The position numbers and the translations under genes are program-made. 64,000 bases of DNA from NCBI GenBank assembly GCA_965656785.1, contig CBFHLY010000017.1, positions 10,459 through 74,458 on the forward strand, in the 5' to 3' direction. The notes below the pieces were generated by a model. It was given only the letters and a program-made list of their open reading frames with translations. It had not been told where the DNA came from and ran no database searches. This document shows, piece after piece, positions 7,378 through 15,916 of this stretch. The first letter of the stretch is position 1. Every line of letters begins with the position of its first letter. This DNA comes from JALQTD01 sp965656785 (GTDB lineage Bacteria; Bacteroidota; Bacteroidia; Flavobacteriales_D; Sanyastnellaceae).

Positions 7378-8028
7378 TCACGCCAGCACGTCCCACGAAT
7401 CGGCTGCCGGCGGTTGCCAACAGGAGGCTGCCCCGCTCGCGGTCGGCTTGCCAGCTTTCCTTTGGAATCCCGCCTGAGGGAGCCAGGTGCGTTGCTTCCC
7501 GGCCATGCGCCGAAAGGCCTGCGCGCCCAGCCGATTCAGCAGGCCCGCGCGGTATCTTTGTTCGTTGCTTCCCCAAACCGACGTTTCCCCTGTCGCGATG
7601 AACGTCCACGCGTCGTGGGCCACGGCCACCGCAATCCGCGCGCTGTCCACGCCCAAGGTCAGGGTCATCGAGGCGTAGTCGCCTTCGGGAACGTCCGACA
7701 CGCGCAACACCAGCGAACTCGGCTCCGACACATCGAACAGGGCGTAGGCATCCGCGTTGGCAACCGTCTCCCCATCCACGCTTTCAAGTGCCACATTTCC
7801 AACGTAGTGCTTGAACGTTTCAAACGTCAAGGTGTCCCCAGTCATCGGGTGGTACAACGGCGTGCTCAGGACAAACGGACTCCCGTCCATTCCCCACGTG
7901 TATTCCATTTCAATTTCGAACGATCCCAATTCCGCTGTCGGGGTGGGTTCGTCTTCGGGTTTGTTGCATGCAGCAACGGTAGCGGCCACAGCCAACACGG
8001 CCATGACCGAATAAAATGAGCGATTCAT
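7378..8028 (-). CDS. MbnP-like lipoprotein, C-terminal part uncertain (possible frameshift)
   Basis: This 216-residue protein has an SPII signal (LAVAATVAAC at ~12-21) and a DNA-binding-free, beta-rich body. It resembles MbnP-family proteins (periplasmic, often metal/copper-associated) in the stretch FETFKHYVGNVALESVDG and in the ending of the core, YASMTLTLGVDS. MbnP proteins normally continue with a Trp/Met-rich segment after this point. Here the annotated frame changes into a less family-like tail (AGLLNRLGAQAFRRM). In another minus-strand frame the region from about 7600 down to 7220 is stop-free with normal codon use and protein-like sequence (ending LEIGWAWQWSGDLPKSR). A frameshift near 7500-7610, in the genome or the assembly, is therefore possible. 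The real gene could then end at 7220. It lies 29 bases after the small CNG-x-CH protein gene and is probably co-transcribed. Confidence 0.6.
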   Translation of the reverse strand: MNRSFYSVMAVLAVAATVAACNKPEDEPTPTAELGSFEIEMEYTWGMDGSPFVLSTPLYHPMTGDTLTFETFKHYVGNVALESVDGETVANADAYALFDVSEPSSLVLRVSDVPEGDYASMTLTLGVDSARIAVAVAHDAWTFIATGETSVWGSNEQRYRAGLLNRLGAQAFRRMAGKQRTWLPQAGFQRKAGKPTASGAASCWQPPAADSWDVLA

Positions 8029-8057
8029 TTGGAATGTTTTTTAATGAGTTAACGACT

Positions 8058-8444
8058 TCAGCAGAGGTGAAGTCCCATTCCGGGCGGGTGCTCGGTCCGA
8101 CGCAACCACCCCGCGCACACCGCACCGGCCGAGGTCATCGGGCTGGTGGTGCGACCTGCACCATGCGCCGCCAGCAGCTCGAATTCAACCGCGGGCGCCA
8201 TCAGCATCCACAGGGCAGTCGATTCGATTTCAGGCAGGGAAGGGGCGGTGGGTTCCGGCGATTCTGCGAGCTCCTTTTTCAGGTGGCAAGCGCCATTGCA
8301 GTGGAGTTCCGGGCGGTCGCGGTTTTCGCACAGCACGTTCACGTAGTGGTCGTATTCCGCGGCGTAATGGAGGACGCGGGCCAAATTGTATCCGCTTTGG
8401 CCCAGCAACACCCCCACCATGAAAACCGTCACGAACGTGCGCAT
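8058..8444 (-). CDS. Small conserved Bacteroidota protein with a CENRDRPELHCNG-x-CH motif
   Basis: This 128-residue protein starts at the ATG at 8444. The N-terminus is a hydrophobic export or anchor segment (VTVFMVGVLLG). After it comes the conserved segment NVLCENRDRPELHCNGACHLKK, whose two or three cysteines and two histidines look like a metal or redox site. I recognise this motif from uncharacterised Bacteroidota proteins found near copper- and MbnP-type genes; no function is established to my knowledge. A second cysteine lies near the C-terminus (AVCAGW). The gene precedes the MbnP-like lipoprotein gene in the same orientation with a 29-base gap. A shared role in handling a metal in the envelope is plausible but inferred. 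It is divergent from the DUF4153-like gene at 8518. Confidence 0.6.
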   Translation of the reverse strand: MRTFVTVFMVGVLLGQSGYNLARVLHYAAEYDHYVNVLCENRDRPELHCNGACHLKKELAESPEPTAPSLPEIESTALWMLMAPAVEFELLAAHGAGRTTSPMTSAGAVCAGWLRRTEHPPGMGLHLC

Positions 8445-8517
8445 GACGCGAAATGAGCATCCTTGCCGCGAACCAGGGTGACCGGGCGCACAATAGCCTC
8501 GGCCCTCCAACGTTTGC

Positions 8518-9885
8518 ATGACCATGATGTGGAATCGCACCCCCGAAGACCTGGAAAGCTGGTACCGCAAAGACGCTTCCGGCTTTCGCACGGCCTTTGA
8601 ATCCGCCCCGAAGGACGCGCCCGTTGCCCGCGCATGGGCCGCTCGACTTGCGGCCGACGCGCTGCCCGATCGTCCCAACGGCTTTCCTTTCGCCATCGCG
8701 GTTTCATTGGGCATTGCCGCGGTGTTCCTGGCGCCGTATTGGGGGAGTGGCGATCTCGACCCGGAATGGTCGGTCCCGTTGATGGCCACCTTGGCGTTCG
8801 GTCCGCTCTTAGCGTATCATGGCCGAAAGGACGGGCGGCTCCTGATCGGAGCTGGGGTAGCAGCGGTGGCCGTGGCGCTGGCGTGGTGGGGCTGGGAGGC
8901 GTGGCCTTCGCAATGGAGTGTCCAGCACGCCGTGGGGCTGGACAGCGGATTGGAGGCGGCCGGCGAACGCGTGAACTTAGCGGTGCAAGCGCGCGATTTG
9001 ATGATGATTCATTGGCCGATGTTGCTGGCGGGCTTGACCGGATGGGCGTTCGTCCGGGCGCGTCGCGATGAGCAGCGGGTGGATTTCGTGCGGCATGCCG
9101 TTCAAGTGGCCATCCTCACCGGATTGGTGTTGGCGGCTGGCGGGGTGTTGCTGGGGTTGACCAACCTCTTGATGGAGAGTGCAAACGTCGGGTCGTGGCT
9201 GGTGGAACAAATCAACATTCACCTCGCCGTTTGGGGCCTGAGCGGTGCGCTGGTGTTCGGTCACGCCGTTTGGCTGCGGCATCCCCAGGCCTTGGAGCGC
9301 ATCCTGCCCACGTTGGCGCGCATTTTCATCCCGCTCTTCGTGTTGGTCGAGGCGGGTTTTTTGGTGGCGCACCTCGCCGACGGCTTCGCGGCGTTGAGTT
9401 CGGATCGCGAGCAGTTGTTCGTGTTCAACGTGTTGCTCGCCGCGGTCATCGGATTGGTGCTGCTGCATTCGGCGTTCGACGAAGGGGCTCCGCGCTGGTT
9501 GCATGGCCTGATGGTGGCGCTAGTGGTGCTGGGCGTGCTTGCTGATTTGGTTGGTATTGCGGCCATTGCGAGCCGATTGGGGGAGTGGGGCATTACGCCA
9601 AATCGCCTCACCGTGCTCATCGGCAACCTGATCTTCCTCGGGACCTTGGTGGCCCTGCTTCGCCAGTGGTTCAGGCCCAGCGCCGCATCGCCGTTCGAAC
9701 GGACGCGCATGGTGCTCAACCGGGCGTTGGCGGTGTTCGTGGTGTGGTCGGCGGTGGTGACCGTGGTGTTTCCGCTGGTTTACGGCTTGCGGGTGCGTGC
9801 GGCAGACCTCGAAGCCTTCGCCTTGGACGAGGTCCCAGAGTTCGAAGCAGAGGAACCCGTCATTGTTGATGAAGGTTCGAGATGA
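8518..9885 (+). CDS. Multi-pass membrane protein, DUF4153-like
   Basis: This 455-residue protein has about ten hydrophobic segments, preceded by a soluble ~60-residue N-terminal part (MMWNRTPEDLESWYRKD) and followed by a short acidic tail. The segment EWGITPNRLTVLIGNLIFLGTL resembles the conserved C-terminal part of DUF4153 proteins. The function of that family is not known. A second ATG two codons in (8524) is an equally good start. The 3' end overlaps the convergent gene at 9860 by 26 bases. It is divergent from the small CNG-x-CH gene. Confidence 0.65.
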   Translation: MTMMWNRTPEDLESWYRKDASGFRTAFESAPKDAPVARAWAARLAADALPDRPNGFPFAIAVSLGIAAVFLAPYWGSGDLDPEWSVPLMATLAFGPLLAYHGRKDGRLLIGAGVAAVAVALAWWGWEAWPSQWSVQHAVGLDSGLEAAGERVNLAVQARDLMMIHWPMLLAGLTGWAFVRARRDEQRVDFVRHAVQVAILTGLVLAAGGVLLGLTNLLMESANVGSWLVEQINIHLAVWGLSGALVFGHAVWLRHPQALERILPTLARIFIPLFVLVEAGFLVAHLADGFAALSSDREQLFVFNVLLAAVIGLVLLHSAFDEGAPRWLHGLMVALVVLGVLADLVGIAAIASRLGEWGITPNRLTVLIGNLIFLGTLVALLRQWFRPSAASPFERTRMVLNRALAVFVVWSAVVTVVFPLVYGLRVRAADLEAFALDEVPEFEAEEPVIVDEGSR

Positions 9886-10690
9886 GGTTGGCCGCAAACC
9901 AGCCATCAATTCCCTTAAAAATCTGTGGCTTCGTGGTGGTGCCATCCCGTTGAATGCGGATGCCGTCCTCGAACGTTTCCATCGAGATGAGTTTCGCAAA
10001 AGGCACCTTGAACGCCTTGTTGGGGGACCAAAAGTACAGGTGCTTCGTGGTGATGGCGAGCATGCCCGTTCCTTGGTGCTTCAGCTCGTCCACTTTCACG
10101 GGCCGGCCGCGGAACGAACCGGTTCGGTAGTACACGCCTTTCGTCAGGCGGACACTCACGCCCTGGCTGCCGCCGACGTATTCGGTACGGGTGGTGTTTT
10201 GGTAAAAGTCAACGTGGTTGAATGCCCAAATGAGGTCTTCCGACTTTTGAAATAAGAAGGGCAGGCCCTCCGAGCTCATCCGCCCGGTGACGGGTTTTCC
10301 TTCGCGTAAATTGCGCACGATCGCCGCACGCACGAGCCGCACCACCGCTTCGGAGGATTTCAATGCGGGGTGATTCGTTGCCAGTTCGTTGACCCATGTG
10401 GAGATGCGGTTCTCCTCCTCCTCTGTAAGTTCTTCGTCGTCCAGCGCTTGGTCCACGGCCAAGGCAATGCCCGAATGGATGAGCTGCTCCCGCACTGCAG
10501 GCTTCAGGAAACCCGATTCGCTCATGCGCTGCAGTTCCGGTTCCACCACTTCAATTTCTCGCCGATCCGCGATGGACCGTGCGATGAATTGGGGGAGTTC
10601 CTGAACGGTGTTTCGGTGCTCTGTTTCGCACGCCGCGTGGCGGGAACGAAACCAGCCGGCGGGTTGTCCGCAGTGAATGCACTTGCCCAT
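9860..10690 (-). CDS. Uncharacterised protein: N-terminal zinc-ribbon-like, C-terminal PH/GRAM-like
   Basis: This 276-residue soluble protein has no signal peptide. It begins with a Cys-rich knuckle (KCIHCGQPAGWF, then RHAACE) that may bind zinc. The middle is helical (LDDEELTEEEENRI, a helical accessory region). The last ~100 residues are beta-rich and include ITTKHLYFWSPNKAFKVPF, the type of strand pair seen in GRAM/PH-like folds that bind lipids or peptides. I do not recognise a named family. It is divergent from the WYL regulator at 10797 across a 106-base promoter region, so the regulator may control it. Its 3' end runs 26 bases into the convergent DUF4153-like gene. Confidence 0.5.
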   Translation of the reverse strand: MGKCIHCGQPAGWFRSRHAACETEHRNTVQELPQFIARSIADRREIEVVEPELQRMSESGFLKPAVREQLIHSGIALAVDQALDDEELTEEEENRISTWVNELATNHPALKSSEAVVRLVRAAIVRNLREGKPVTGRMSSEGLPFLFQKSEDLIWAFNHVDFYQNTTRTEYVGGSQGVSVRLTKGVYYRTGSFRGRPVKVDELKHQGTGMLAITTKHLYFWSPNKAFKVPFAKLISMETFEDGIRIQRDGTTTKPQIFKGIDGWFAANLISNLHQQ

Positions 10691-10796
10691 GAAGGAGTGG
10701 TGCTTGTGGAATGTTGAGTGAATTAGCAGTACAAATCAACAACACAAGATGCTTTTTTTGTTTCTTGCGTACACACAACGTTTTATATAAACTTAT

Positions 10797-11726
10797 ATGG
10801 CACAAGGTGGTCGTCCGTCAGGTGGTGACTTCAATCAGAATCGATTGCATCGGTTGCTGTTGTTGATTCGCGTATTGCGTTCCGGTCAGCGTCACAGCAT
10901 TGGGTCCCTTGCAAAGCGTTTGGACACGGGGGAGCGGTCGGTGTACCGTTACCTCCGACTCATTGAGAAAGTGGGGTTTGACGTGGAGAAGGACGCGGAC
11001 GGTGGCTTTTACATCAAGTCCGAGGACTTGGATCATGTGTTCACGTCGCAAGAAGCGGAGCTCATTTTGCAGGCGCTGCGCATTGCGTTTCCGAATCGGG
11101 ATGAGGTGGCAGCGATTGCTTCGAAGTTGAACGTGTTTGAGCCGAGCAATGAGTTGGCGCGATGGATTGCGGACGCGGGGGTGGCGCGGATTTTGGGCCA
11201 AATCAGCGAAGGCATCGGGTCCCAACGCCGCATCCTGCTCAAGGGCTATCAATCGGCGAACAGCGGCACGGTCTCCAACCGCATCGTCGAGCCGATGGAA
11301 TTCGTCGGCGGCCATCGGTTCATCGCGGCGTTCGAAGTGGCCACCCGAACGAACAAGTACTACCGACTCGATCGCATTGCGGAGGTGGAGGTGCTGTCCG
11401 TTCCCATTTCGCTGATGGCTCAGCACCAGGTCCACGCGCCCGACATCTTCGGATTCGCGCTCGACCTGGCCACTGCCCACAAGCGCATCGAGTTGTCGAT
11501 GTCGATGCAGGTGGCGCTGTTTCTCAAGTCCGAGGCGCCCCTGGCCGCTCCGCACCTCAAGCTGGACGAGGCGACCGGGCGCGTTGCTTTGAAGGTGGTG
11601 GTGGCCGATTACCGCCCGGCTGTGCGGTTCGTGTTGCCGTTTCTGAACGATGGCGGCATGGAAGTGTTGGGCGACGCGCACTTCAAGGCGGAGGTGGAGC
11701 GCGCCAAACAGGGGTTTGCTCAGTAG
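10797..11726 (+). CDS. WYL-domain transcriptional regulator (YafY-like)
   Basis: This 309-residue DNA-binding protein has an N-terminal winged HTH (RSGQRHSIGSLAKRLDTGERSVYRYLRLI, residues ~25-55) and a central WYL domain (NKYYRLDRIAEVEVL at ~180-195, where the WYL residues bind ligands such as nucleic acid ends or small molecules). A C-terminal WCX-like extension follows. The family often represses or activates neighbouring genes. The divergent zinc-ribbon gene at 9860-10690 is the natural candidate target, because the 106-base intergenic region is AT-rich and shared. The downstream pirin gene is 52 bases away and may be co-transcribed. Confidence 0.85.
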   Translation: MAQGGRPSGGDFNQNRLHRLLLLIRVLRSGQRHSIGSLAKRLDTGERSVYRYLRLIEKVGFDVEKDADGGFYIKSEDLDHVFTSQEAELILQALRIAFPNRDEVAAIASKLNVFEPSNELARWIADAGVARILGQISEGIGSQRRILLKGYQSANSGTVSNRIVEPMEFVGGHRFIAAFEVATRTNKYYRLDRIAEVEVLSVPISLMAQHQVHAPDIFGFALDLATAHKRIELSMSMQVALFLKSEAPLAAPHLKLDEATGRVALKVVVADYRPAVRFVLPFLNDGGMEVLGDAHFKAEVERAKQGFAQ

Positions 11727-11778
11727 TTGTTGATACATGGATTTGGCTTGAAACCCTTCGCTGTCTTACCTTCCAAGC

Positions 11779-12657
11779 ATGAAACGCAAGGACTTCATTC
11801 GGAAGGGACTGCTCGGAACGGGCGCCTTTGTGGTGGGCACTTCTGGAGCGGCGGAAAACCGCATCGATGAATTGCATGCGCTCGAACCCATGGGGTTCAA
11901 TCACCTCCCCATTGCACACGATACTTGGAACATGGACAACGCCGTCATCCACCGAGCCGCAACGCGGGGCCGGGCAAACCACGGTTGGCTGGACAGCCAC
12001 CACACCTTCAGCTTCGCGAATTACTACCATCCGGAGCGGATGCATTTCGGGGCGTTGCGGGTCTTGAATGACGACCACGTGGAGCCGGGGCGGGGATTTG
12101 GCACCCACCCCCACGACAACATGGAAATCGTGAGCATTCCGTTGGAAGGGGACCTGGAACACCGCGACAGCATGGGCAATGTGGCGGTCATTCGGCACGG
12201 GGAAGTGCAGGTCATGAGCGCCGGCCGTGGCATCACGCACAGCGAGTTCAACAGAAACGCGGACGCCCCCGTGAAGTTTCTCCAAATCTGGATGTTTCCG
12301 AACGCCAAGGATGTCGAGCCGCGCTACGATCAGCAAGCCTTGGACCCGGCGGCTCGGCACAACCGGTTGCAGCAGATTTTATCGCCCAGTCCCGACGATG
12401 AGGGCGTTTGGGTGCACCAGGACGCTTGGTGGCACCTCGGTCGTTTCGATGCCGGGGTGGAAGTCCGGCATCCGTTGCACCGTCCAGCGACGCACGGCGT
12501 TTATGCCTTCGTCATTTCCGGGGAGTGGACGATGAACGGGGCGGAACTCGGGCCCCGCGATGGCATGGGCGTGTGGTCGGTGAATGCGCTCGACCTCACG
12601 GCGCGCTCGAAAGGAGCGGAAATCTTGTTGATGGAGGTGCCGATGGCCATCGGTTGA
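11779..12657 (+). CDS. Pirin-family bicupin protein with an N-terminal signal-like segment
   Basis: This 292-residue bicupin is of the pirin/YhaK type, which includes quercetin dioxygenases and redox-linked proteins. The N-terminal cupin metal ligands are visible in GFGTHPHDNMEIVS and the HGEVQVMSAGRGITHSE segment (His, His, His, Glu). The N-terminus MKRKDFIRKGLLGTGAFVVG looks like a Tat-type signal in which the second Arg is replaced by Lys. It may be an anchor, or only a remnant. Substrate is unknown. It follows the WYL regulator by 52 bases; a TTACCTTCC box lies just upstream of the start and resembles a -7 element. Confidence 0.85.
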   Translation: MKRKDFIRKGLLGTGAFVVGTSGAAENRIDELHALEPMGFNHLPIAHDTWNMDNAVIHRAATRGRANHGWLDSHHTFSFANYYHPERMHFGALRVLNDDHVEPGRGFGTHPHDNMEIVSIPLEGDLEHRDSMGNVAVIRHGEVQVMSAGRGITHSEFNRNADAPVKFLQIWMFPNAKDVEPRYDQQALDPAARHNRLQQILSPSPDDEGVWVHQDAWWHLGRFDAGVEVRHPLHRPATHGVYAFVISGEWTMNGAELGPRDGMGVWSVNALDLTARSKGAEILLMEVPMAIG

Positions 12658-12660
12658 GGG

Positions 12661-12879
12661 TTATTTGGATAGCCAATTCCGAAGCAGTTTTTGGAGCATC
12701 GGAATGAGGCCAAACACCATCAGCGGCACCAGCACGAGGGTGATGACGAGCGTGCGCAAGGGGAGCGGGTGGATGGCCATGATTTGGCCGCCAAACACGC
12801 CGAAGAACAGCGTGACCAACGGGTAGATGGCCAGCCAAACAACGACGGCGAATTTCCAACGAGGAGGGCGAGGGGGCAT
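12661..12879 (-). CDS. Small two-TM membrane protein
   Basis: This 72-residue protein has two hydrophobic helices (about residues 10-30 and 42-62) and a basic N-terminus (MPPRPPRWKFA). The pattern WKF-x4-WLAIYPLVTL and LRTLVITLVLVPLMVF resembles short membrane proteins and the membrane tails of some ABM-domain proteins in Bacteroidota and Proteobacteria. Function unknown. It is divergent from the YyaL-like gene with only 30 bases between the start codons, and the stop lies 3 bases after the pirin gene's stop. Confidence 0.7.
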   Translation of the reverse strand: MPPRPPRWKFAVVVWLAIYPLVTLFFGVFGGQIMAIHPLPLRTLVITLVLVPLMVFGLIPMLQKLLRNWLSK

Positions 12880-12909
12880 GCGGCAAAGTTCGCGCGTACT
12901 TTCGCAGGA

Positions 12910-14922
12910 ATGAATCTTTTGCGGAACGAATCGAGTCCTTACTTGCTGCAGCATGCGGAGAACCCGGTGCACTGGCGGCCTTGGGGAGAAACGGCGTGGC
13001 AGGCGGCGCGGGAGCAGCAGCAGTTGGTGGTGGTGAGCGTGGGGTACAGCGCGTGCCATTGGTGTCACGTGATGGAGCGGGAGGTGTTCGAGGATGAAGG
13101 GGCGGCGGATGTGATGAACGCGCACTTTGTGAGCGTGAAGGTGGACCGGGAGGAGCATCCGGAGGTGGACGGCATTTACATGACTGCGGTGCAGCTGATG
13201 ACGCGGAGTGGGGGGTGGCCGTTGAATGTGGTGTGCTTGCCGGATGGTAGGCCGGTTTGGGGGGCGACGTATGTGCCGCGGGAGCAATGGGAGGCGAGTT
13301 TGATGGAGCTGGTTCGGTTGTGGCGGACGGATCGAGCGGCGGTGGTGGCTTATGCGGAGCGTTTGGCTTCGGGGGTGCGCGCGGTGGAGTCGCCTGCGGA
13401 GGCCGGGGAAGGGCGGGCCCACTGGTCATCCGCCATCGCCGCAGGCCTCGCCGCGTGGAAGCCCCATTGGGACCTCCGACACGGCGGGAACGCGGGGGCG
13501 CCGAAATTCCCGATGCCGGTTCAAGGGCGCTGGCTCGCTGCGCAAGGTCGGTACGATGCGGAGTGCGCGGCGCACGCGCGCCGTTCGGTGCTGGCCATCG
13601 TCCGTGGCGGCCTGCACGACCACGCTGGCGGCGGCTTTGAGCGGTACGCGGTCGACGAGGCCTGGCGCATTCCGCACTTCGAGAAGATGCTGAGTGACCA
13701 AGGGCCGATGCTGGCTTGGCTGGCGGCGTCCTTGGACGTTCCCGGCCTGACGTCCGGCGAGCGCGACGAACTGACGTTGGCGGCTTCGCGGCTCGTCGAA
13801 GGGGTTTGCCGCGATTTTGATGCGCCCGAGGGTGGGTTTTATGCGGCTTGGGACGCCGACAGCGAAGGGCAGGAGGGGCGGTATTATTGGTGGACCGCCG
13901 CGGAGTGTGCGGCTGCGCTCGCGGGTGCGGACTTCGATGCGGCGATGCAGCACTTCGATTGGACGGAGCGGGCGCGCGTTGATGAGTTCGGAGCGGGCGC
14001 GTTCATCCCGATGCGGCCCGTCGGCGCGTCGGGCGTGGCAGCCGGCGCACCGGCCATGCTCGATGCGGTGCACGCCGCGCGCGTTGCAACCCGCCGCCCT
14101 CCAGCCCGTGACGAAAAGGTCGTGGCCGCCCACACCGCTTGGATGGCGTGGGGCCTCCTCAAGGCTGGGGCGGCTTGGGACCGCGCGGACTGGACGGCTC
14201 GCGGCCTCGAAGCCTGCGCGTTCCTCACCGACCAAATGGCCCGCGGCGAAGGCCTGTTCCGGATTTGGCAAGCGGGTCGCTGCCGCATCGACGGCACACT
14301 GGAGGACCTCGCGGCCTCCACCGCCGCCGCCCTTGAGGCCTACGCCGCCACGGGCGACCCAGCTTGGGCGCACCTGGCCGCGCGGTGGACCCGGCACGTC
14401 CTCGCCGAATACAGTGACCCCAGAACCCCGCTTTTCCGGTTCGCCCTGCCGTCCGACACGGCCTTTGCCGAGCGATTCGACCGGGTGGACGACGTGTTGC
14501 CCAGCGCGAATGCGGTGATGGCCGGCAACTTGCACACGTTGGGCGCGATCTTCGGCGAGCCTTCGTGGATGGAGCGTTCAGAAGCGCTCGTGGCCTCGGC
14601 GGCCGCGGGTTTTGACGAGTTGCCGTCCGCATGCAAATGGGCGGAAGTCGCGGGCCAAATCCAACACCCGTTCATCGAATTGGTCGTCACCGGCCCCGAC
14701 TCCGAAATCACCGCCGCACTCCCCGCGTTGCGCCGTGCGGTCGGGACCTCCGGCATCGTCGTTCCGCTCCCTCGCCCCGCGGACGACGTGCCCCTCACGG
14801 CCCATCGGTACCACGCGAACCTGCGCATCTACCCCTGCGTTTCCGGTGCCTGCGCCCTGCCCATCGATTCCATTGAAGCCGCTCAACAGCACATCGCTTC
14901 GTTGTTGACGGAGCGTTCATAA
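12910..14922 (+). CDS. YyaL-like thioredoxin-domain/six-hairpin protein (DUF255)
   Basis: This 670-residue protein has an N-terminal DUF255 thioredoxin-like domain with the CHWC motif (SACHWCHVMEREVF, residues ~40-55) and a C-terminal (alpha/alpha) six-hairpin toroid of glycosidase type. The family (YyaL, human SPATA20) is widespread and its reaction is not established. No signal peptide, so cytoplasmic. I chose the ATG at 12910 because MNLLRNESSPYLLQHAENPV is the family's N-terminus, although the frame is open from 12691. A TACTTTCG -7-like box ends 5 bases before the ATG. Divergent from the 72-residue membrane protein. Confidence 0.9.
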   Translation: MNLLRNESSPYLLQHAENPVHWRPWGETAWQAAREQQQLVVVSVGYSACHWCHVMEREVFEDEGAADVMNAHFVSVKVDREEHPEVDGIYMTAVQLMTRSGGWPLNVVCLPDGRPVWGATYVPREQWEASLMELVRLWRTDRAAVVAYAERLASGVRAVESPAEAGEGRAHWSSAIAAGLAAWKPHWDLRHGGNAGAPKFPMPVQGRWLAAQGRYDAECAAHARRSVLAIVRGGLHDHAGGGFERYAVDEAWRIPHFEKMLSDQGPMLAWLAASLDVPGLTSGERDELTLAASRLVEGVCRDFDAPEGGFYAAWDADSEGQEGRYYWWTAAECAAALAGADFDAAMQHFDWTERARVDEFGAGAFIPMRPVGASGVAAGAPAMLDAVHAARVATRRPPARDEKVVAAHTAWMAWGLLKAGAAWDRADWTARGLEACAFLTDQMARGEGLFRIWQAGRCRIDGTLEDLAASTAAALEAYAATGDPAWAHLAARWTRHVLAEYSDPRTPLFRFALPSDTAFAERFDRVDDVLPSANAVMAGNLHTLGAIFGEPSWMERSEALVASAAAGFDELPSACKWAEVAGQIQHPFIELVVTGPDSEITAALPALRRAVGTSGIVVPLPRPADDVPLTAHRYHANLRIYPCVSGACALPIDSIEAAQQHIASLLTERS

Positions 14923-14950
14923 CCGCCGAAAGAGGTTTAACCTGTGAAAG

Positions 14951-14981
14951 TTTGTAGAAACGATTGCCCGTCCTACATTTG
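14951..14981 (+). promoter_or_regulatory. Promoter of the ExbB/ExbD operon (Bacteroidota -33/-7 type)
   Basis: TTTG (14951-14954) and TACATTTG (14974-14981), 19 bases apart, match the Bacteroidota housekeeping promoter consensus TTTG/TAnnTTTG. They stand about 80 bases before the exbB start codon. Confidence 0.8.
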
Positions 14982-15059
14982 CACCCGTTGAATCGGATTT
15001 GGACTGAATCCGCTCAGCGCACATTACAAGGAACGAAACACACCATCAACCTGATTCTC

Positions 15060-15905
15060 ATGAAGAAGTTGTTCGCCCTCTTTGCCATTGCAGGGCTGAT
15101 TTGGACCGGAACTCCGGCCGCCGCATTTGCACAAGATGCCACGACCGAAACGACGGAACAAGCTGCCGTTGACACCACCACCGCTGCTGCAGAGGACACG
15201 ACGGCCATGGCCGCTCCTGCTGCTCCTGCACCCGAAGCTGCTGCTCCTGCAGAGGAAACGAAGGAGGTGTTGAGCTTCCACCAAACCGTGAAGCGTTACT
15301 TCATCGAAGGTGGTGCGACCTTCATGGCGTTCGTGTTGATTTGTTTGATCCTGGGCCTCGCCTTGAGCATTGAACGCATCATCTACTTGAACATGGCTAC
15401 GACGAACAACTCGAAGCTTTTGAAGAAGATCGAGGATGCGTTGGGCAAAGGCGGTGAGAGCGCTGCAAAAGAAGTGTGCCGCAACACCAGCGGCCCAGTG
15501 GCTTCCATCTTCTACCAAGGCCTTGACCGCAGCAGCGGCAGCTACGAAGAGGTGGCAAAAGCCATCGAGGACTACGGTTCTGTCGAGATGTCGAAGTTGG
15601 AGCGCGGCCTGAGCTGGATTTCCCTCTTCATCGCACTGGCACCGATGTTGGGTTTCATGGGTACGGTCATCGGGATGATCTCGGCCTTCGATAAAATTGC
15701 GGAGGCGAACACCATCAACGCATCCATCGTTGCAGGCGGCATTAAGGTGGCGTTGATCACGACGGTCTCGGGTTTGATCGTGGCCATCATTCTCCAAATC
15801 TTCTACAACTACATCCTGTCGAAAATCGACAGCATTGTGTTGGACATGGAGGAAGCTTCCATGGACTTCGTCGATTTGTTGTACAAGCGTAACCTCAAAG
15901 GATAA
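15060..15905 (+). CDS. exbB: ExbB/TolQ/MotA-family proton channel protein
   Basis: This 281-residue inner-membrane subunit uses the proton gradient to power TonB-dependent outer-membrane transport or a similar machine. The N-terminus is a signal-like helix (MKKLFALFAIAGLIW) with a likely cut after FAQ. An Ala/Pro/Glu/Thr-rich periplasmic linker follows (~residues 28-70). The three TM helices of the family come next (near 90-112, 190-212 and 225-250), and LAPMLGFMGTVIGMISAF is the conserved signature. The linker and leader are typical of Bacteroidota ExbB versions. I chose the ATG at 15060; the frame is open upstream to 14964. It is first of four genes with gaps of 3-11 bases. Confidence 0.92.
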   Translation: MKKLFALFAIAGLIWTGTPAAAFAQDATTETTEQAAVDTTTAAAEDTTAMAAPAAPAPEAAAPAEETKEVLSFHQTVKRYFIEGGATFMAFVLICLILGLALSIERIIYLNMATTNNSKLLKKIEDALGKGGESAAKEVCRNTSGPVASIFYQGLDRSSGSYEEVAKAIEDYGSVEMSKLERGLSWISLFIALAPMLGFMGTVIGMISAFDKIAEANTINASIVAGGIKVALITTVSGLIVAIILQIFYNYILSKIDSIVLDMEEASMDFVDLLYKRNLKG

Positions 15906-15916
15906 TCATCGCAATC

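Noticed and set aside
7220..7609. Separate minus-strand gene at 7220-7609
   Set aside because: It has no start context and lies within the MbnP-like gene; I treat it as a possible frameshifted continuation of that gene rather than as a gene of its own.
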